The position numbers were made by a program, and so were the translations under genes. Under the pieces are notes generated by a model, which saw only the letters and a list, made by a program, of their open reading frames with translations, had not been told where the DNA came from and made no database searches. DNA of 64,000 bases from Pseudomonas sp. FEN. Lineage in GTDB: Bacteria; Pseudomonadota; Gammaproteobacteria; Pseudomonadales; Pseudomonadaceae. Numbering within the stretch: position 1 is the first letter of the stretch; every line of letters starts with the position of its first letter. Below, piece after piece: positions 1 through 9,542 of the stretch. The stretch is from contig NZ_CAJFDC010000015.1 of the NCBI RefSeq assembly GCF_904067045.1, positions 62,001-126,000 of the forward strand. The letters run 5' to 3'.

Positions 1-1716
1 ATCGCCAGCGCCGAAATCGCCATGGTGTCCCTGGAGTGCGCCGATATCCGCGGCGATGGCAAACGCATCAGCATGCGCGAGCGCATCGGTCGCCTGGTGC
101 AAAACCTCAAGGCGGCGCAGGTACGTACCCACATCGACCAGCGCGACACCCTGGCCTACATCCTCTTCGACGGCCTGTCGGCGTCCGAATCGTTCTTCAT
201 GGAAGCGCTTTACGAATCCGGTCGCTTCCCCTGCCTGTTCGTCGGCGGTTCGGCGGGTGGCAAGGGCGACTTCAAAAAGACCCTGATCCACGACGGCAAC
301 CGTAGTTACGAGAACCACGCCCAGATCGTCTTTCTCAAGTGCCCGCCCGGCGTCCGTTTCGGCGTGTTCAAAAGCCAGAATTTCCAACCCTCGACGCAGA
401 CCTTCAACGTCCTGACCGCGTCGCTGGAGGATCGCACCATTCACCAGGTGATCGACGCCCAAGGCAATATCAAGACCATGGTCCAGGCCCTGGCCGATGC
501 CTTCAAGTGCGCGCCGCAGGCACTGGAGCAACACCTGAGCGACTACTCCTTCGCCATCCGCGTGGGCCAGGAGCTGTTCGTCCGTTCCATCGCCCGTATC
601 GACCCGACGCAAGGCCTGGTGCACCTGTTCTGCGACGTGGCGCCGGGCGAAGAACTGATCATGGTCAAACGCACCTCGATCCGCGACGCCACCCGCGCCG
701 ACTACCAGCGCTTCCTGCAGGGCAAGGGCGGCCAGCCGATTGCCGGCATCCTCAACGACTGCATCCTGCGCCGGCTCAACAACAGCACGGAACTGGGGTC
801 CATGACCGGCCTCTTCGGCGACGTGCCGCTGATCGGCTTTTCCACTTTCGGCGAGATTCTCGGGCTCAACCTCAACCAGACCCTGACCGCGATCTTCTTC
901 TTCCGCGTCGCCCACGGCGCCACCTTTGAAGATGACTACGTCGACCGCTTCCCGATCCACTACGGCGAATTCAAGGCCTTTTTCCTACGCCGTCAGATCA
1001 AGAAACTGGTGGGCCTCAACCATGTGCTGGTCAAGCAGATCGAAGCCTTCAAGAACAACAACTTCGTCAGCAGCCTGGACGTGAGTGGCCTGGATGAAAA
1101 CCTGCAACCGGTCTTCCACGGTTTGACCGACCTCGGTGCCGTGCTCGACCAGGCCAACCGTAACAAGGAACAGATCGCCAGCGAACTGCAGCACTATTCC
1201 CAGGAACTGCACCTGTCGATGGACGACCTGGCCAGCACCATCGACCAGCAACACGATGTCGCCGCCGAAGCGCGCTCGACCTTCGATGGCCTGTCCACCC
1301 AGGCCGACGAGGTGGTCGGCGGTGCCCGCGAGCTGGCGCAATCGAGTTTGCGTATCCAATCGATCGTACAAGTGATCCAGCAGATCGCCGGCCAGACCAA
1401 CCTGCTCGCCCTCAACGCCGCCATCGAAGCCGCCCGGGCCGGCGAAATGGGCCGCGGCTTTGCCGTGGTGGCCGATGAAGTGCGCAAACTGGCGGAGATC
1501 ACCCGCAAGAACGCCGGCGAGATCGGCGTGGATATCGATCGGCTGTCGTCCGAGATCCAGAAAGTGGCGGTGCAGATCGAAGATCAGTCCACAGCCGTAG
1601 GCACATTGAGGGGCTTGTTCAACGCCCTGGAAGACTCCAGCCAGACAACCGAAGGGACGTCGAAGCGGACCAAGACGATTGCCGACACGCTGACCGGGCT
1701 GACGCGGCGCGGTTGA
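1..1716 (+). CDS. FIST-domain methyl-accepting chemotaxis protein (5' end outside window)
   Basis: The reading frame is open from the first base, so the true start is probably upstream; the first in-window ATG is at 22. The N-terminal two thirds match the FIST_N/FIST_C sensory architecture (motifs GGSAGGKGDF near the start and GFSTFGEI in the middle). FIST domains are thought to bind small ligands such as amino acids. A long coiled coil follows, then the MCP signalling hairpin with the conserved tip NLLALNAAIEAARAGE and GFAVVADEVRKLAE, which contacts CheA/CheW. No membrane segment is visible, so this is a cytoplasmic receptor or an aerotaxis/energy-type transducer. The C-terminus ends shortly after the signalling hairpin without a CheR-docking pentapeptide. 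The family assignment is firm; the ligand is unknown. Confidence 0.9.
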   Translation: MASAEIAMVSLECADIRGDGKRISMRERIGRLVQNLKAAQVRTHIDQRDTLAYILFDGLSASESFFMEALYESGRFPCLFVGGSAGGKGDFKKTLIHDGNRSYENHAQIVFLKCPPGVRFGVFKSQNFQPSTQTFNVLTASLEDRTIHQVIDAQGNIKTMVQALADAFKCAPQALEQHLSDYSFAIRVGQELFVRSIARIDPTQGLVHLFCDVAPGEELIMVKRTSIRDATRADYQRFLQGKGGQPIAGILNDCILRRLNNSTELGSMTGLFGDVPLIGFSTFGEILGLNLNQTLTAIFFFRVAHGATFEDDYVDRFPIHYGEFKAFFLRRQIKKLVGLNHVLVKQIEAFKNNNFVSSLDVSGLDENLQPVFHGLTDLGAVLDQANRNKEQIASELQHYSQELHLSMDDLASTIDQQHDVAAEARSTFDGLSTQADEVVGGARELAQSSLRIQSIVQVIQQIAGQTNLLALNAAIEAARAGEMGRGFAVVADEVRKLAEITRKNAGEIGVDIDRLSSEIQKVAVQIEDQSTAVGTLRGLFNALEDSSQTTEGTSKRTKTIADTLTGLTRRG

Positions 1717-1735
1717 AGGAAAAGGGACGGAAAAG

Positions 1736-1807
1736 ACACAGATTTATTTAACCCTGCAGACAGCTATCCAGTATCGGTAGTGAACACTGGGGAAAATAAA
1801 TCTGTGT
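1736..1807. repeat. 14-bp perfect inverted repeat, possible remnant of a small mobile palindrome
   Basis: The arms at 1736-1749 (ACACAGATTTATTT) and 1794-1807 are exact reverse complements separated by 44 bp. The element sits between the chemoreceptor stop and the convergent glycosyltransferase gene. It has no T-run typical of an intrinsic terminator, although the hairpin could still stop converging transcription. AAATAAATCTGT-type ends border small palindromic or RAYT-type elements in pseudomonads (recollection, not checked). Confidence 0.5.
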
Positions 1808-1880
1808 GCCTTTATACGATCAGACTCCCTGTTGGTCGAAGAACGACTCCATGCCCTATCGGTGCCATGAGCGGATACCT

Positions 1881-3245
1881 CTACCAAAACCAGTACGGAA
1901 GAAACTTTGGTGTCGGCTCGTTCGCCAATTCAAGGTGATAGGTGATGGGATTGAAGAAAAACGCATCCAAACAGAGAAAAGCAACAACCCCGAACAACAG
2001 CGTGATCAGTTCGCGAGACGAATGCTCAGCGTAATTTTTATTCATGACATGACGGACCACAAGAAGAACGACAAAACTGATGAGAACCCCAGGATAGTTT
2101 GGCTGCAGCGGATGAAGCGAATAAGAGTTATAGACAAAAACAAACAAAGTCAATCCCAATCCCACAACCGGGAGCGCCAGACAAAACTGTAAAAACCACC
2201 TCTTCGCCCCAGAAAACAAATCACCTTTCTCGATAAAAATATAGGCCGCCAACAAAGAAACGACAGGGGTAATAGATAATATATAGCGCATCTTTTTCGA
2301 GTATGGAATAGTAAAAAAAACAATGATAGCAAAAAGACAAACAGCGAGATACAACAGCATATTAGTGTCGGCCTTCCGAGGCAAACAAAAGAACTGCTTG
2401 TGTTTTTTTACGATCACGATCAAGGCAAAAAAAGCAGTCACGCCATAGGCAATCAGCCCGCCAGTAAAATAAAAATAATAGCGTGGCGCGTGATCATTAA
2501 CCACTCGCCCCAAGCCCTGCATTACCAAGACTTCCTGCATAAAAGCTGAGCCGCCCTGCAGATAAGCTGCCCACGCCAATACCACCACACCCGCAATGAA
2601 AATCAAACCCGCGAGCAACGAAAATAAAAGTAACGCCCGCCACTGCTTATTCAATAAATAATAACACACGACGACGATTGCAGGCCCCAACAGCCCAATC
2701 GGGCCACGAAACACAAAGCCAAGCGCCAACCCGACAAACACAAAAACCAATCGCGACTTGTCTTCTTTCAATTCTGCAGAATACACAGAATAAAAACAGA
2801 TCACCGTAAAGAGCGCGGGATAAATATCAAGAGCCCAAAAATTAACACTGTCTAGAAACGCCCATGTAAACAGCGAAAAAAAGACACCGTACAACCCCCA
2901 TCTCTTTTCATGCAACGCCCCGAGCTTGTAAACAAAAACCAACATCAAGGCTGCAGCGATGCAGTAGGGCAAACCCATGGAGAGAATAGAAAGTCGACCA
3001 AAAGGCAAAGAAAACAAGTAAACCAGAAAAGTATGCGCAATCGTATAATCAGGATAAGGCTGTAAGTCCTCAGCAATGGGGAACAGTGTTACACCATGCT
3101 GCAACATATACTCTGCAAAATCCACAAACCGAGTGGTGTAGTTCGTGATCGAGGCCTTGTATTGCAACCCCATGAATATAACGAGCGTTACCAGGAAAAT
3201 GCTTAGGCCGGGTTTCTTTACAGCTTGCTTGATCAGGGTATCCAT
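1881..3245 (-). CDS. GT-C superfamily membrane glycosyltransferase-like protein
   Basis: This 454-residue protein is almost entirely hydrophobic, with roughly ten to twelve predicted membrane segments and a large loop after the first segment (residues about 30-65). That layout is typical of GT-C lipid-phosphate-sugar glycosyltransferases of the ArnT/PMT (GT39) type. An arginine- and tyrosine-rich loop (APRYYFYF, residues about 250-258) fits the family. Starts at ATG 3243-3245. The base composition is clearly richer in A+T than the flanking genes, with AT-rich codons and A-runs, so recent acquisition is likely. No neighbouring sugar-biosynthesis genes are present, so the acceptor (lipid A, O-antigen, protein) cannot be stated. 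The C-terminus is short for the family. Confidence 0.6.
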   Translation of the reverse strand: MDTLIKQAVKKPGLSIFLVTLVIFMGLQYKASITNYTTRFVDFAEYMLQHGVTLFPIAEDLQPYPDYTIAHTFLVYLFSLPFGRLSILSMGLPYCIAAALMLVFVYKLGALHEKRWGLYGVFFSLFTWAFLDSVNFWALDIYPALFTVICFYSVYSAELKEDKSRLVFVFVGLALGFVFRGPIGLLGPAIVVVCYYLLNKQWRALLLFSLLAGLIFIAGVVVLAWAAYLQGGSAFMQEVLVMQGLGRVVNDHAPRYYFYFTGGLIAYGVTAFFALIVIVKKHKQFFCLPRKADTNMLLYLAVCLFAIIVFFTIPYSKKMRYILSITPVVSLLAAYIFIEKGDLFSGAKRWFLQFCLALPVVGLGLTLFVFVYNSYSLHPLQPNYPGVLISFVVLLVVRHVMNKNYAEHSSRELITLLFGVVAFLCLDAFFFNPITYHLELANEPTPKFLPYWFW

Positions 3246-4000
3246 GTAATCGATACTTTCAAAAAACCGTCAATAATACAGCACCCGAGCACGGAAAACC
3301 ATAGCGCGGCACCGACCCAGTGCTGTCCACACAAACCATTTCACTACAATACTGAGCTGATGAGAGTCATAGCCTCCTTCTATCTATGAAGCAGCGAGCC
3401 TGCCATCCATATGATATCTCACTCATATCGACCAGGCGCGCGCTCATCGGTGAAAAAATGTAAAAGGCTATGAAAGTATGTGAACAGATGACAAACATAT
3501 TTTTCCCGCCGATAGTGGTCAAGCATCAGTAACGGATAATCGGGAAATAGTCTCACCCCAGCCTCCCAGCCCAGCTTCTTGTTCACCTTGTGCTATCCCG
3601 CTCTGACCCTCTTGCCTCTGATCAAATAAAACTTGTCTAAAATCAAGGAAAAAATTTTTTAGACCTGTTTCCATACTAAGGCATGACAGTTGTTGCCCTC
3701 TTTAGCTATCCATGGGGTTGCGCCTGATATCCCTCAGAAATCTTTCCGAAAATCGAACGAATATTGCCGATGGGATTTCAGAAAAGTCTCGCGCGCAAGA
3801 TAACGCCGGCCCATTCTTAAATTAATAGCGGGTGATGGGGAAGTTTTGCGAATTATCAAGTATTTGCAATCGTCGCAAAAATATTGTTTGCCCTACCCTC
3901 AGGTAAAGAGGACTATCGAGTGCATAAATCCGAAGCAGGAAGCATTGGAGCATAATCGTTACCCGCCAATTTTTAGCGGAGTCGATGGCTCAGCAAATTC
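3246..4000. other. 755-bp intergenic region upstream of nosR
   Basis: No convincing gene. The region holds the divergent upstream regions of the glycosyltransferase and nosR. It contains an 8-bp inverted repeat around an A/T run at 3635-3664, a weak FNR-like pair (TTGCC-N4-ATCAA) at 3612-3625, and the better placed Anr/Dnr-type box at 3846-3859. A small frame opening at ATG 3985 overlaps the nosR start in another frame and is probably not functional. Confidence 0.6.
3846..3859 (+). promoter_or_regulatory. Anr/Dnr (FNR-type) box of the nos operon
   Basis: TTGCG-AATT-ATCAA matches the FNR/Anr/Dnr consensus TTGAT-N4-ATCAA at 8 of 10 positions. If the box is centred at -41.5, transcription would begin near 3894, and a plausible -10 element (TATTGT, 3882-3887) lies at the right distance. 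This fits activation of nos genes by low oxygen and nitric oxide through Dnr. Inferred from sequence only. Confidence 0.55.
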
Positions 4001-6208
4001 ATGAGCACCTATGGAGTTTCAATATTCCTAATGTCATATATTCTTCGCCCATTCAAACATCCGATATCAGTGCTGACACTTGTGCTGATTTTACTGTGCG
4101 GCGGTTTTTTTGGATTGCAGGCGAAAGACTATGGCGGGATCGAGCAGCAGCGAATAGACGCAGTATTTCCCGGCAACGATAAGCTTTCCGAGCCGACAGG
4201 CGAGTTCAAGGTTCGCACCATCAGCCACGGGGACAAGCTGCTCGGTTATGTGTTCCAGAGCCAGGATGTGGTGGACATCCCGGCCTATTCGGGCAAGCCG
4301 ATCAACATGCAGGTGATCCTCGACCCTGCCGGCGTGATCCAGGACGCCTACGTGCTGGAGCACCATGAGCCGATCCTGTTGGTTGGCATTCCCGTGGAAA
4401 GACTCCATGCCTTCGACGCCAAATACAAGGGCATCAAGGCCGATCGCCGGGTGGTCGTCGGTCGCTCCAGTGATCCGGAGGCCGTCACGGTCGATGGGGT
4501 CGCCGGGGCCACGGTAACAGTGATGGTGGTCAATGAGATCATCATGCGCGCGGCACACAAGGTGGCCGTGTCGCTCAAGCTGATTGAAGACAAAAGCGGC
4601 GCGGCAAAGAAACCCGCCACCGTGCGCGAGGACTTCTATCAGCCCGCCACCTGGGAACAACTCACCGGTAACGGCGCCATCCGCCAGTTGAATCTGACCC
4701 GAGGTCAGGTTGATGCCGCCTTCAAGGGCACCGAGGCCGAAGGCGTGGGCAACGCCAGCCCCGATCAAGTCAATGACACATTTATCGAACTCTATACCGC
4801 CGACCTGAATCCTCCGGCCATTGGGCGCAACTTGCTGGGCGACAATCAGTACCGTTTCCTCATGCAGGATCTCAAGCCCGGCGAGCAAGCCATTGCCGTG
4901 CTGGGTCGCGGTCTGTATTCCTATAAAGGCTCGGGTTATGTGCGCGGCGGGATCTTCGACCGGGTGCAGTTGCGCCAATTCGGCAACGTCATCAGTTTCC
5001 GCGACATGGACCATCAGCGGCTCTCCGACGTGTTTGCCAAGGGCATGCCGGAGTTCAATGAAATGTCGATTTTCATTGTGCGCGAACCCGCCAGGTTCGA
5101 CCCGGGGGCGCCCTGGTCCCTGGAGTTGCTGGTGCGACGCCAGACCGGCCCGGTCAGCGGCATGTTCAGCAGCTTCGAACTGTCCTACCAACTGCCCGAG
5201 CAATACCTCCTGCGTCCGCCGCCAAGCGCCGCGGAACTGGCGGCCATTGAAGTCGCCAACAGACCGACGTGGGTCAATATCTGGTACCAGAAGGCCTTTC
5301 AGATCGGCATCCTGTGCACGGCACTGGCGGTGTTGATGGTGATTCTGTTCCTGCAGGACACCTTTACCCGATACCCGCGCTTTCTCCACTGGCTGCGCCG
5401 CGCCTATTTGATCTTCACCGTGGTGTTTATCGGCTGGTACGCCCTGGGACAGATTTCGGTAGTCAATGTACTGACCTTCGTCCATGCCCTGTTTGATCAT
5501 TTCCGCTGGGAACTGTTTCTCACCGACCCGATCATTTTTATCCTCTGGACCTTTACCGCCGCGAGCATTCTGCTTTGGGGCCGTGGCGTGTTCTGCGGCT
5601 GGTTGTGTCCGTTCGGCGCCTTGCAGGAACTGATCAACGAAGCGGCGCGCAAACTCAAGATCCCGCAATACGAATTGCCCTTTGCCCTGCATGAACGCCT
5701 ATGGGCGGTGAAGTACATCATTCTGCTGGTGTTGTTCGGCATCTCCCTGGAGTCGATGAGCAGCGCCGAGCAATTTGCCGAAATCGAACCGTTCAAGACC
5801 GCGATCACCCTGAAGTTCGATCGCCAATGGTGGTTCGTGGTCTACGCGGTGGCGTTGCTGGTGATCAACATCTTCACCCGCAAGGTCTACTGCCGCTACG
5901 TCTGCCCATTGGGCGCGGCGCTGGCGATTCCGACCAAATTGCGCCTGTTCGACTGGCTCAAACGCCGCAAGGAGTGCGGCAATCCCTGCCAACTGTGCGC
6001 CAAAGAGTGCGAGATCCAGGCGATCCAGCCGGACGGCCGGATCAACGCCAACGAGTGCCACTACTGCCTCGATTGCCAGATGACCTATCACAACGAAAAC
6101 AAATGTCCGCCACTGATCCTCAAGAACAAGCGCAAGACACGGGACAAGCCCGCGCCCGTGCCGGACAGCGCCGAGTTGATTCCGGTGGTGCAAGTGTTCA
6201 AGCCCTGA
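4001..6208 (+). CDS. nosR: NosR, membrane flavoprotein/ferredoxin-like regulator of N2O reduction
   Basis: NosR is required for nosZ expression and for electron delivery to N2O reductase. The protein starts with a membrane signal segment and continues with a periplasmic FMN-binding domain carrying the covalent-flavinylation motif AGATVTV near residue 171. Several membrane helices follow from about residue 430. The cytoplasmic polyferredoxin part has two CxxxCP motifs (CGWLCP near 531, CRYVCP near 630) and a [4Fe-4S]-type cysteine cluster (CGNPCQLCAKEC near 658, then CHYCLDC). The length of 735 is normal. The start is uncertain: ATG 4001 and ATG 4031 are both in frame and neither has well-spaced GGAG. 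First gene of the operon, 76 bp before nosZ. Confidence 0.95.
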   Translation: MSTYGVSIFLMSYILRPFKHPISVLTLVLILLCGGFFGLQAKDYGGIEQQRIDAVFPGNDKLSEPTGEFKVRTISHGDKLLGYVFQSQDVVDIPAYSGKPINMQVILDPAGVIQDAYVLEHHEPILLVGIPVERLHAFDAKYKGIKADRRVVVGRSSDPEAVTVDGVAGATVTVMVVNEIIMRAAHKVAVSLKLIEDKSGAAKKPATVREDFYQPATWEQLTGNGAIRQLNLTRGQVDAAFKGTEAEGVGNASPDQVNDTFIELYTADLNPPAIGRNLLGDNQYRFLMQDLKPGEQAIAVLGRGLYSYKGSGYVRGGIFDRVQLRQFGNVISFRDMDHQRLSDVFAKGMPEFNEMSIFIVREPARFDPGAPWSLELLVRRQTGPVSGMFSSFELSYQLPEQYLLRPPPSAAELAAIEVANRPTWVNIWYQKAFQIGILCTALAVLMVILFLQDTFTRYPRFLHWLRRAYLIFTVVFIGWYALGQISVVNVLTFVHALFDHFRWELFLTDPIIFILWTFTAASILLWGRGVFCGWLCPFGALQELINEAARKLKIPQYELPFALHERLWAVKYIILLVLFGISLESMSSAEQFAEIEPFKTAITLKFDRQWWFVVYAVALLVINIFTRKVYCRYVCPLGAALAIPTKLRLFDWLKRRKECGNPCQLCAKECEIQAIQPDGRINANECHYCLDCQMTYHNENKCPPLILKNKRKTRDKPAPVPDSAELIPVVQVFKP

Positions 6209-6284
6209 CCGTCCTTGCTGCTGGCAAAGGCCCAGGAATCGATTGACCAACTTTATTCAAATCTGCCCCGATGGAGCAAAACCC

Positions 6285-8204
6285 ATGAGCGATGACAAGT
6301 CGAAGAACGATGCTGACGCAGTGAAGGGTACCGGCCTCAACCGCCGCGGTTTCCTCGGGGTCTCAGCCCTGACCGGTGCCGTGCTGGCCGGTGGCACGGC
6401 CCTTGGCAGCGCGGTATTCACCCGGGAGTCCTGGGCTGCGGCGGCCAAGGACGCGCAATCGAAGATCCATGTGGCACCCGGCGAACTGGACCAGTACTAC
6501 GGGTTCTGGAGCGGCGGCCACCAGGGTGAAGTGCGGATCATGGGCATACCGTCGATGCGCGAACTGTTGCGTATTCCGGTGTTCAACGTCGACTCCGCCA
6601 CCGGCTGGGGCCTGACCAACGAAAGCAAACGGGTACTGGGCGACAGCGCCCGGTTCAAGAACGGCGATTGTCACCACCCGCACTTGTCCATGACCGACGG
6701 CAAGTACGATGGTAAGTACCTGTTCATCAATGACAAGGCCAACAGCCGCGTCGCGCGCATCCGCCTGGACATCATGAAGTGCGACAAGATGCTCACCGTG
6801 CCGAACGTGCAGGCCATTCACGGGCTGCGCCTGCAGAAGGTGCCGCACACCAAGTACGTGTACGCCAATGCCGAATTCATCATTCCGCACCCCAACGATG
6901 GCAGCACCTTCGACCTGCAGGACAAGAACAGCTACACCATGTTCAACGTCATCGACGCCGAGAAAATGGAGATGGCGTTCCAGGTGATTGTCGACGGCAA
7001 CCTGGACAACACCGATGCCGACTACACCGGCAAATACGCGGCGTCGACCTGCTACAACTCGGAGAAAGCCACTGACCTGGCCGGCATGATGCGCAACGAG
7101 CGCGACTGGGTCGTGGTGTTCAACATTCCGCGCATCGAGGCGGCGATCAAGGCCGGCAAATTCATCACCGTGGGCGAGGCCAAGTCGCCAGTGGTCGACG
7201 GCCGCAAGAAAGACGGCAAGGACAGCGAGTTCACCCGCTACATCCCGGTGCCGAAGAACCCTCACGGCATCAACATGTCGCCTGACGGCAAGTACTTCAT
7301 TGCCGCCGGCAAACTCTCGCCGACCTGCACCATCATCGCCACCGCCAAGCTCGACGATCTGTTCAATGACAAACTCAAAGACCCGCGGGACGTGGTGGTT
7401 GGCGAGCCCGAACTGGGTCTTGGCCCGCTGCACACCACCTACGACGGTCGCGGTAACGCCTATACCACGCTGTTCATCGACAGCCAGATAGTCAAGTGGG
7501 ATATCGAGGAAGCCATTCGCGCTTACACCGGCGAAAAGGTCAACTACATCAAGCAGAAACTCGACGTGCAGTACCAGCCGGGGCATAACCATGCGTCCTT
7601 GACCGAGACCCGCGACGCCGACGGCCAGTGGCTGGTGGTGCTCTGCAAGTTTTCCAAGGACCGCTTCCTGCCAACCGGCCCGCTGCACCCGGAAAACGAT
7701 CAACTGATCGACATTTCCGGCGACGAGATGAAACTGGTGCACGACGGTCCGGCCTTTGCCGAACCCCACGATTGCGTCCTGGCCCGACGCGACCAGATCA
7801 GGACCAAGAAAATCTGGGACCGCGACGACGCGTTTTTCGCCGAAACCGTGGCCCTTGCCGCCAAGGACGGGATCAAGCTGGAGAGCGACAACAAGGTCAT
7901 CCACGATGGCAAGAAAGTCCGGGTGTACATGACCTCGATGGCGCCGGTCTACGGCATCAACGAGTTCACCGTCAAACAGGGCGATGAAGTGACCGTGACC
8001 ATCACCAACATCGACAAGGTGGAAGACGTCACCCATGGCTTTGTCATGACCAACCACGGTGCAAGCATGGAGATCAGCCCGCAGCAAACCTCTTCGATCA
8101 CCTTCATTGCCGACCAACCCGGATTGCACTGGTATTACTGCAGCTGGTTCTGCCATGCGCTGCACATGGAAATGGTCGGCCGGATGCTCGTCGAGAAGGC
8201 TTGA
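6285..8204 (+). CDS. nosZ: Nitrous oxide reductase, clade I (Tat-exported)
   Basis: The enzyme reduces N2O to N2 in the periplasm. ATG 6285 is chosen because GGAG sits 8 bp upstream and the resulting 639-residue protein opens with a Tat signal (NRRGFLG near residue 18, then a hydrophobic stretch). This makes it clade I. The seven-bladed propeller supplies the CuZ histidines (DCHHPH, NPHGIN, GHNHAS and EPHDC are visible). The C-terminal cupredoxin domain has the CuA signature CSWFCHALHMEM starting at residue 619. All expected copper ligands appear intact. It lies between nosR and nosD in the canonical order. Confidence 0.98.
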   Translation: MSDDKSKNDADAVKGTGLNRRGFLGVSALTGAVLAGGTALGSAVFTRESWAAAAKDAQSKIHVAPGELDQYYGFWSGGHQGEVRIMGIPSMRELLRIPVFNVDSATGWGLTNESKRVLGDSARFKNGDCHHPHLSMTDGKYDGKYLFINDKANSRVARIRLDIMKCDKMLTVPNVQAIHGLRLQKVPHTKYVYANAEFIIPHPNDGSTFDLQDKNSYTMFNVIDAEKMEMAFQVIVDGNLDNTDADYTGKYAASTCYNSEKATDLAGMMRNERDWVVVFNIPRIEAAIKAGKFITVGEAKSPVVDGRKKDGKDSEFTRYIPVPKNPHGINMSPDGKYFIAAGKLSPTCTIIATAKLDDLFNDKLKDPRDVVVGEPELGLGPLHTTYDGRGNAYTTLFIDSQIVKWDIEEAIRAYTGEKVNYIKQKLDVQYQPGHNHASLTETRDADGQWLVVLCKFSKDRFLPTGPLHPENDQLIDISGDEMKLVHDGPAFAEPHDCVLARRDQIRTKKIWDRDDAFFAETVALAAKDGIKLESDNKVIHDGKKVRVYMTSMAPVYGINEFTVKQGDEVTVTITNIDKVEDVTHGFVMTNHGASMEISPQQTSSITFIADQPGLHWYYCSWFCHALHMEMVGRMLVEKA

Positions 8205-8243
8205 ACGGCCGGGTGAATCAGCGCCGCGAAAAAGGTAAATGCA

Positions 8244-9542
8244 GTGTTCAGACCCTTGGCAACCGATCCACTCCACGGCATGGCACTTCTGGTGCTGGTG
8301 TTGCTATCGGTGCTTGCCCAGGCGGCGCCGCGGCCGATCACCGATCTGCCGTTGCAAGCCGAGGACGATCACCACTGGACACTGCCCGCCGGGGAATACC
8401 AGGGGCAGTTCAGTGTCGATCAGCCGATGCGCATCACCTGTGAAAAAGGCGCGGTGATCAATGCCCAAGGGCAAGGCAACGCACTGTTCATCAGCGCCCC
8501 CGATGTCCAGGTCGAAGGCTGCACCTTGCTCGACTGGGGGCGCGACATGACCGCCATGAACTCGGCGGTTTTCATCGGGCCCAAAGCCCGTGGGGCACTG
8601 ATACGCCACAACCGCATGAAAGGGCCAGGTTTTGGCATCTGGGTGGACAGCACTCACGATGTCAGCCTGATCGACAACGACATCGAAGGCGACCCGGGCA
8701 TTCGCTCCCAGGATCGCGGCAACGGTATTCATCTGTATGCCGTCAGCGGTGCCCGGGTGATCGGCAATCACGTCCGGCTGACCCGCGATGGCATCTACAT
8801 CGACACCTCCAACGGCAACCTGCTGCAGGGCAATACCCTGGAAGACCTGCGCTACGGGGTGCACTACATGTACGCCAATGACAACCAGTTGCTCGGCAAC
8901 ACCACCCGCCGCACCCGCACCGGCTACGCCTTGATGCAGAGCCGCAAGCTCACGGTGATTGGCAACCGCTCCGAGCAGGACGAGGGTTATGGCATCCTGC
9001 TGAACTACATCACCTATTCCGAGCTGCGCGATAACGTCGTCAGCGACGTGAGCAGCGGCTCCCCCGATGGCGGCATGGCCAGCGGCGCCGAGGGCAAGGC
9101 GCTGTTCATCTACAACTCGCTGTTCAATGTCATCGAGCACAATCATTTCGAACGCAGCGCGGTGGGCATTCATCTCACCGCCGGTTCCGAAGACAACCGC
9201 ATCACCGACAACGCCTTTGTCGACAATCAGCAGCAGGTCAAGTACGTCGCCAGCCGTACCCAGGAATGGTCGGCCGAGGGCCACGGCAATTACTGGAGCG
9301 ACTACCTGGGCTGGGATCGCAATAACGACGGGGTCGGCGATGTGATCTACGAACCCAACGATAACGTCGACCGCCTGCTCTGGCTGTACCCACAGGTGCG
9401 TCTACTGATGAACAGCCCGAGCATCCAGCTACTGCGCTGGGTGCAACACAGCTTCCCGGTGACCAAGTCGCCGGGGGTCAAGGACAGTTTCCCATTGATG
9501 AACCCTCCGAGCATGCCTCAGACACAGCGGCCGACCTTATGA
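8244..9542 (+). CDS. nosD: NosD, periplasmic beta-helix copper-site maturation protein
   Basis: 432 residues. An N-terminal signal peptide (hydrophobic stretch ending AQAA) is followed by a right-handed beta-helix of the NosD/CASH type, with repeated I-x-x-N and G-x-x-L turns through about residues 50-330. NosD works with NosF and NosY to build the CuZ centre of NosZ. The likely start is GTG 8244 preceded by an AAAGG sequence; ATG 8280 is an alternative. The stop overlaps the nosF start by four bases, indicating translational coupling. Confidence 0.93.
   Translation: MFRPLATDPLHGMALLVLVLLSVLAQAAPRPITDLPLQAEDDHHWTLPAGEYQGQFSVDQPMRITCEKGAVINAQGQGNALFISAPDVQVEGCTLLDWGRDMTAMNSAVFIGPKARGALIRHNRMKGPGFGIWVDSTHDVSLIDNDIEGDPGIRSQDRGNGIHLYAVSGARVIGNHVRLTRDGIYIDTSNGNLLQGNTLEDLRYGVHYMYANDNQLLGNTTRRTRTGYALMQSRKLTVIGNRSEQDEGYGILLNYITYSELRDNVVSDVSSGSPDGGMASGAEGKALFIYNSLFNVIEHNHFERSAVGIHLTAGSEDNRITDNAFVDNQQQVKYVASRTQEWSAEGHGNYWSDYLGWDRNNDGVGDVIYEPNDNVDRLLWLYPQVRLLMNSPSIQLLRWVQHSFPVTKSPGVKDSFPLMNPPSMPQTQRPTL

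Noticed and set aside
6363..8276. A 637-codon frame opposite nosZ
   Set aside because: Antisense shadow with no recognisable domain; nosZ contains all expected copper ligands.
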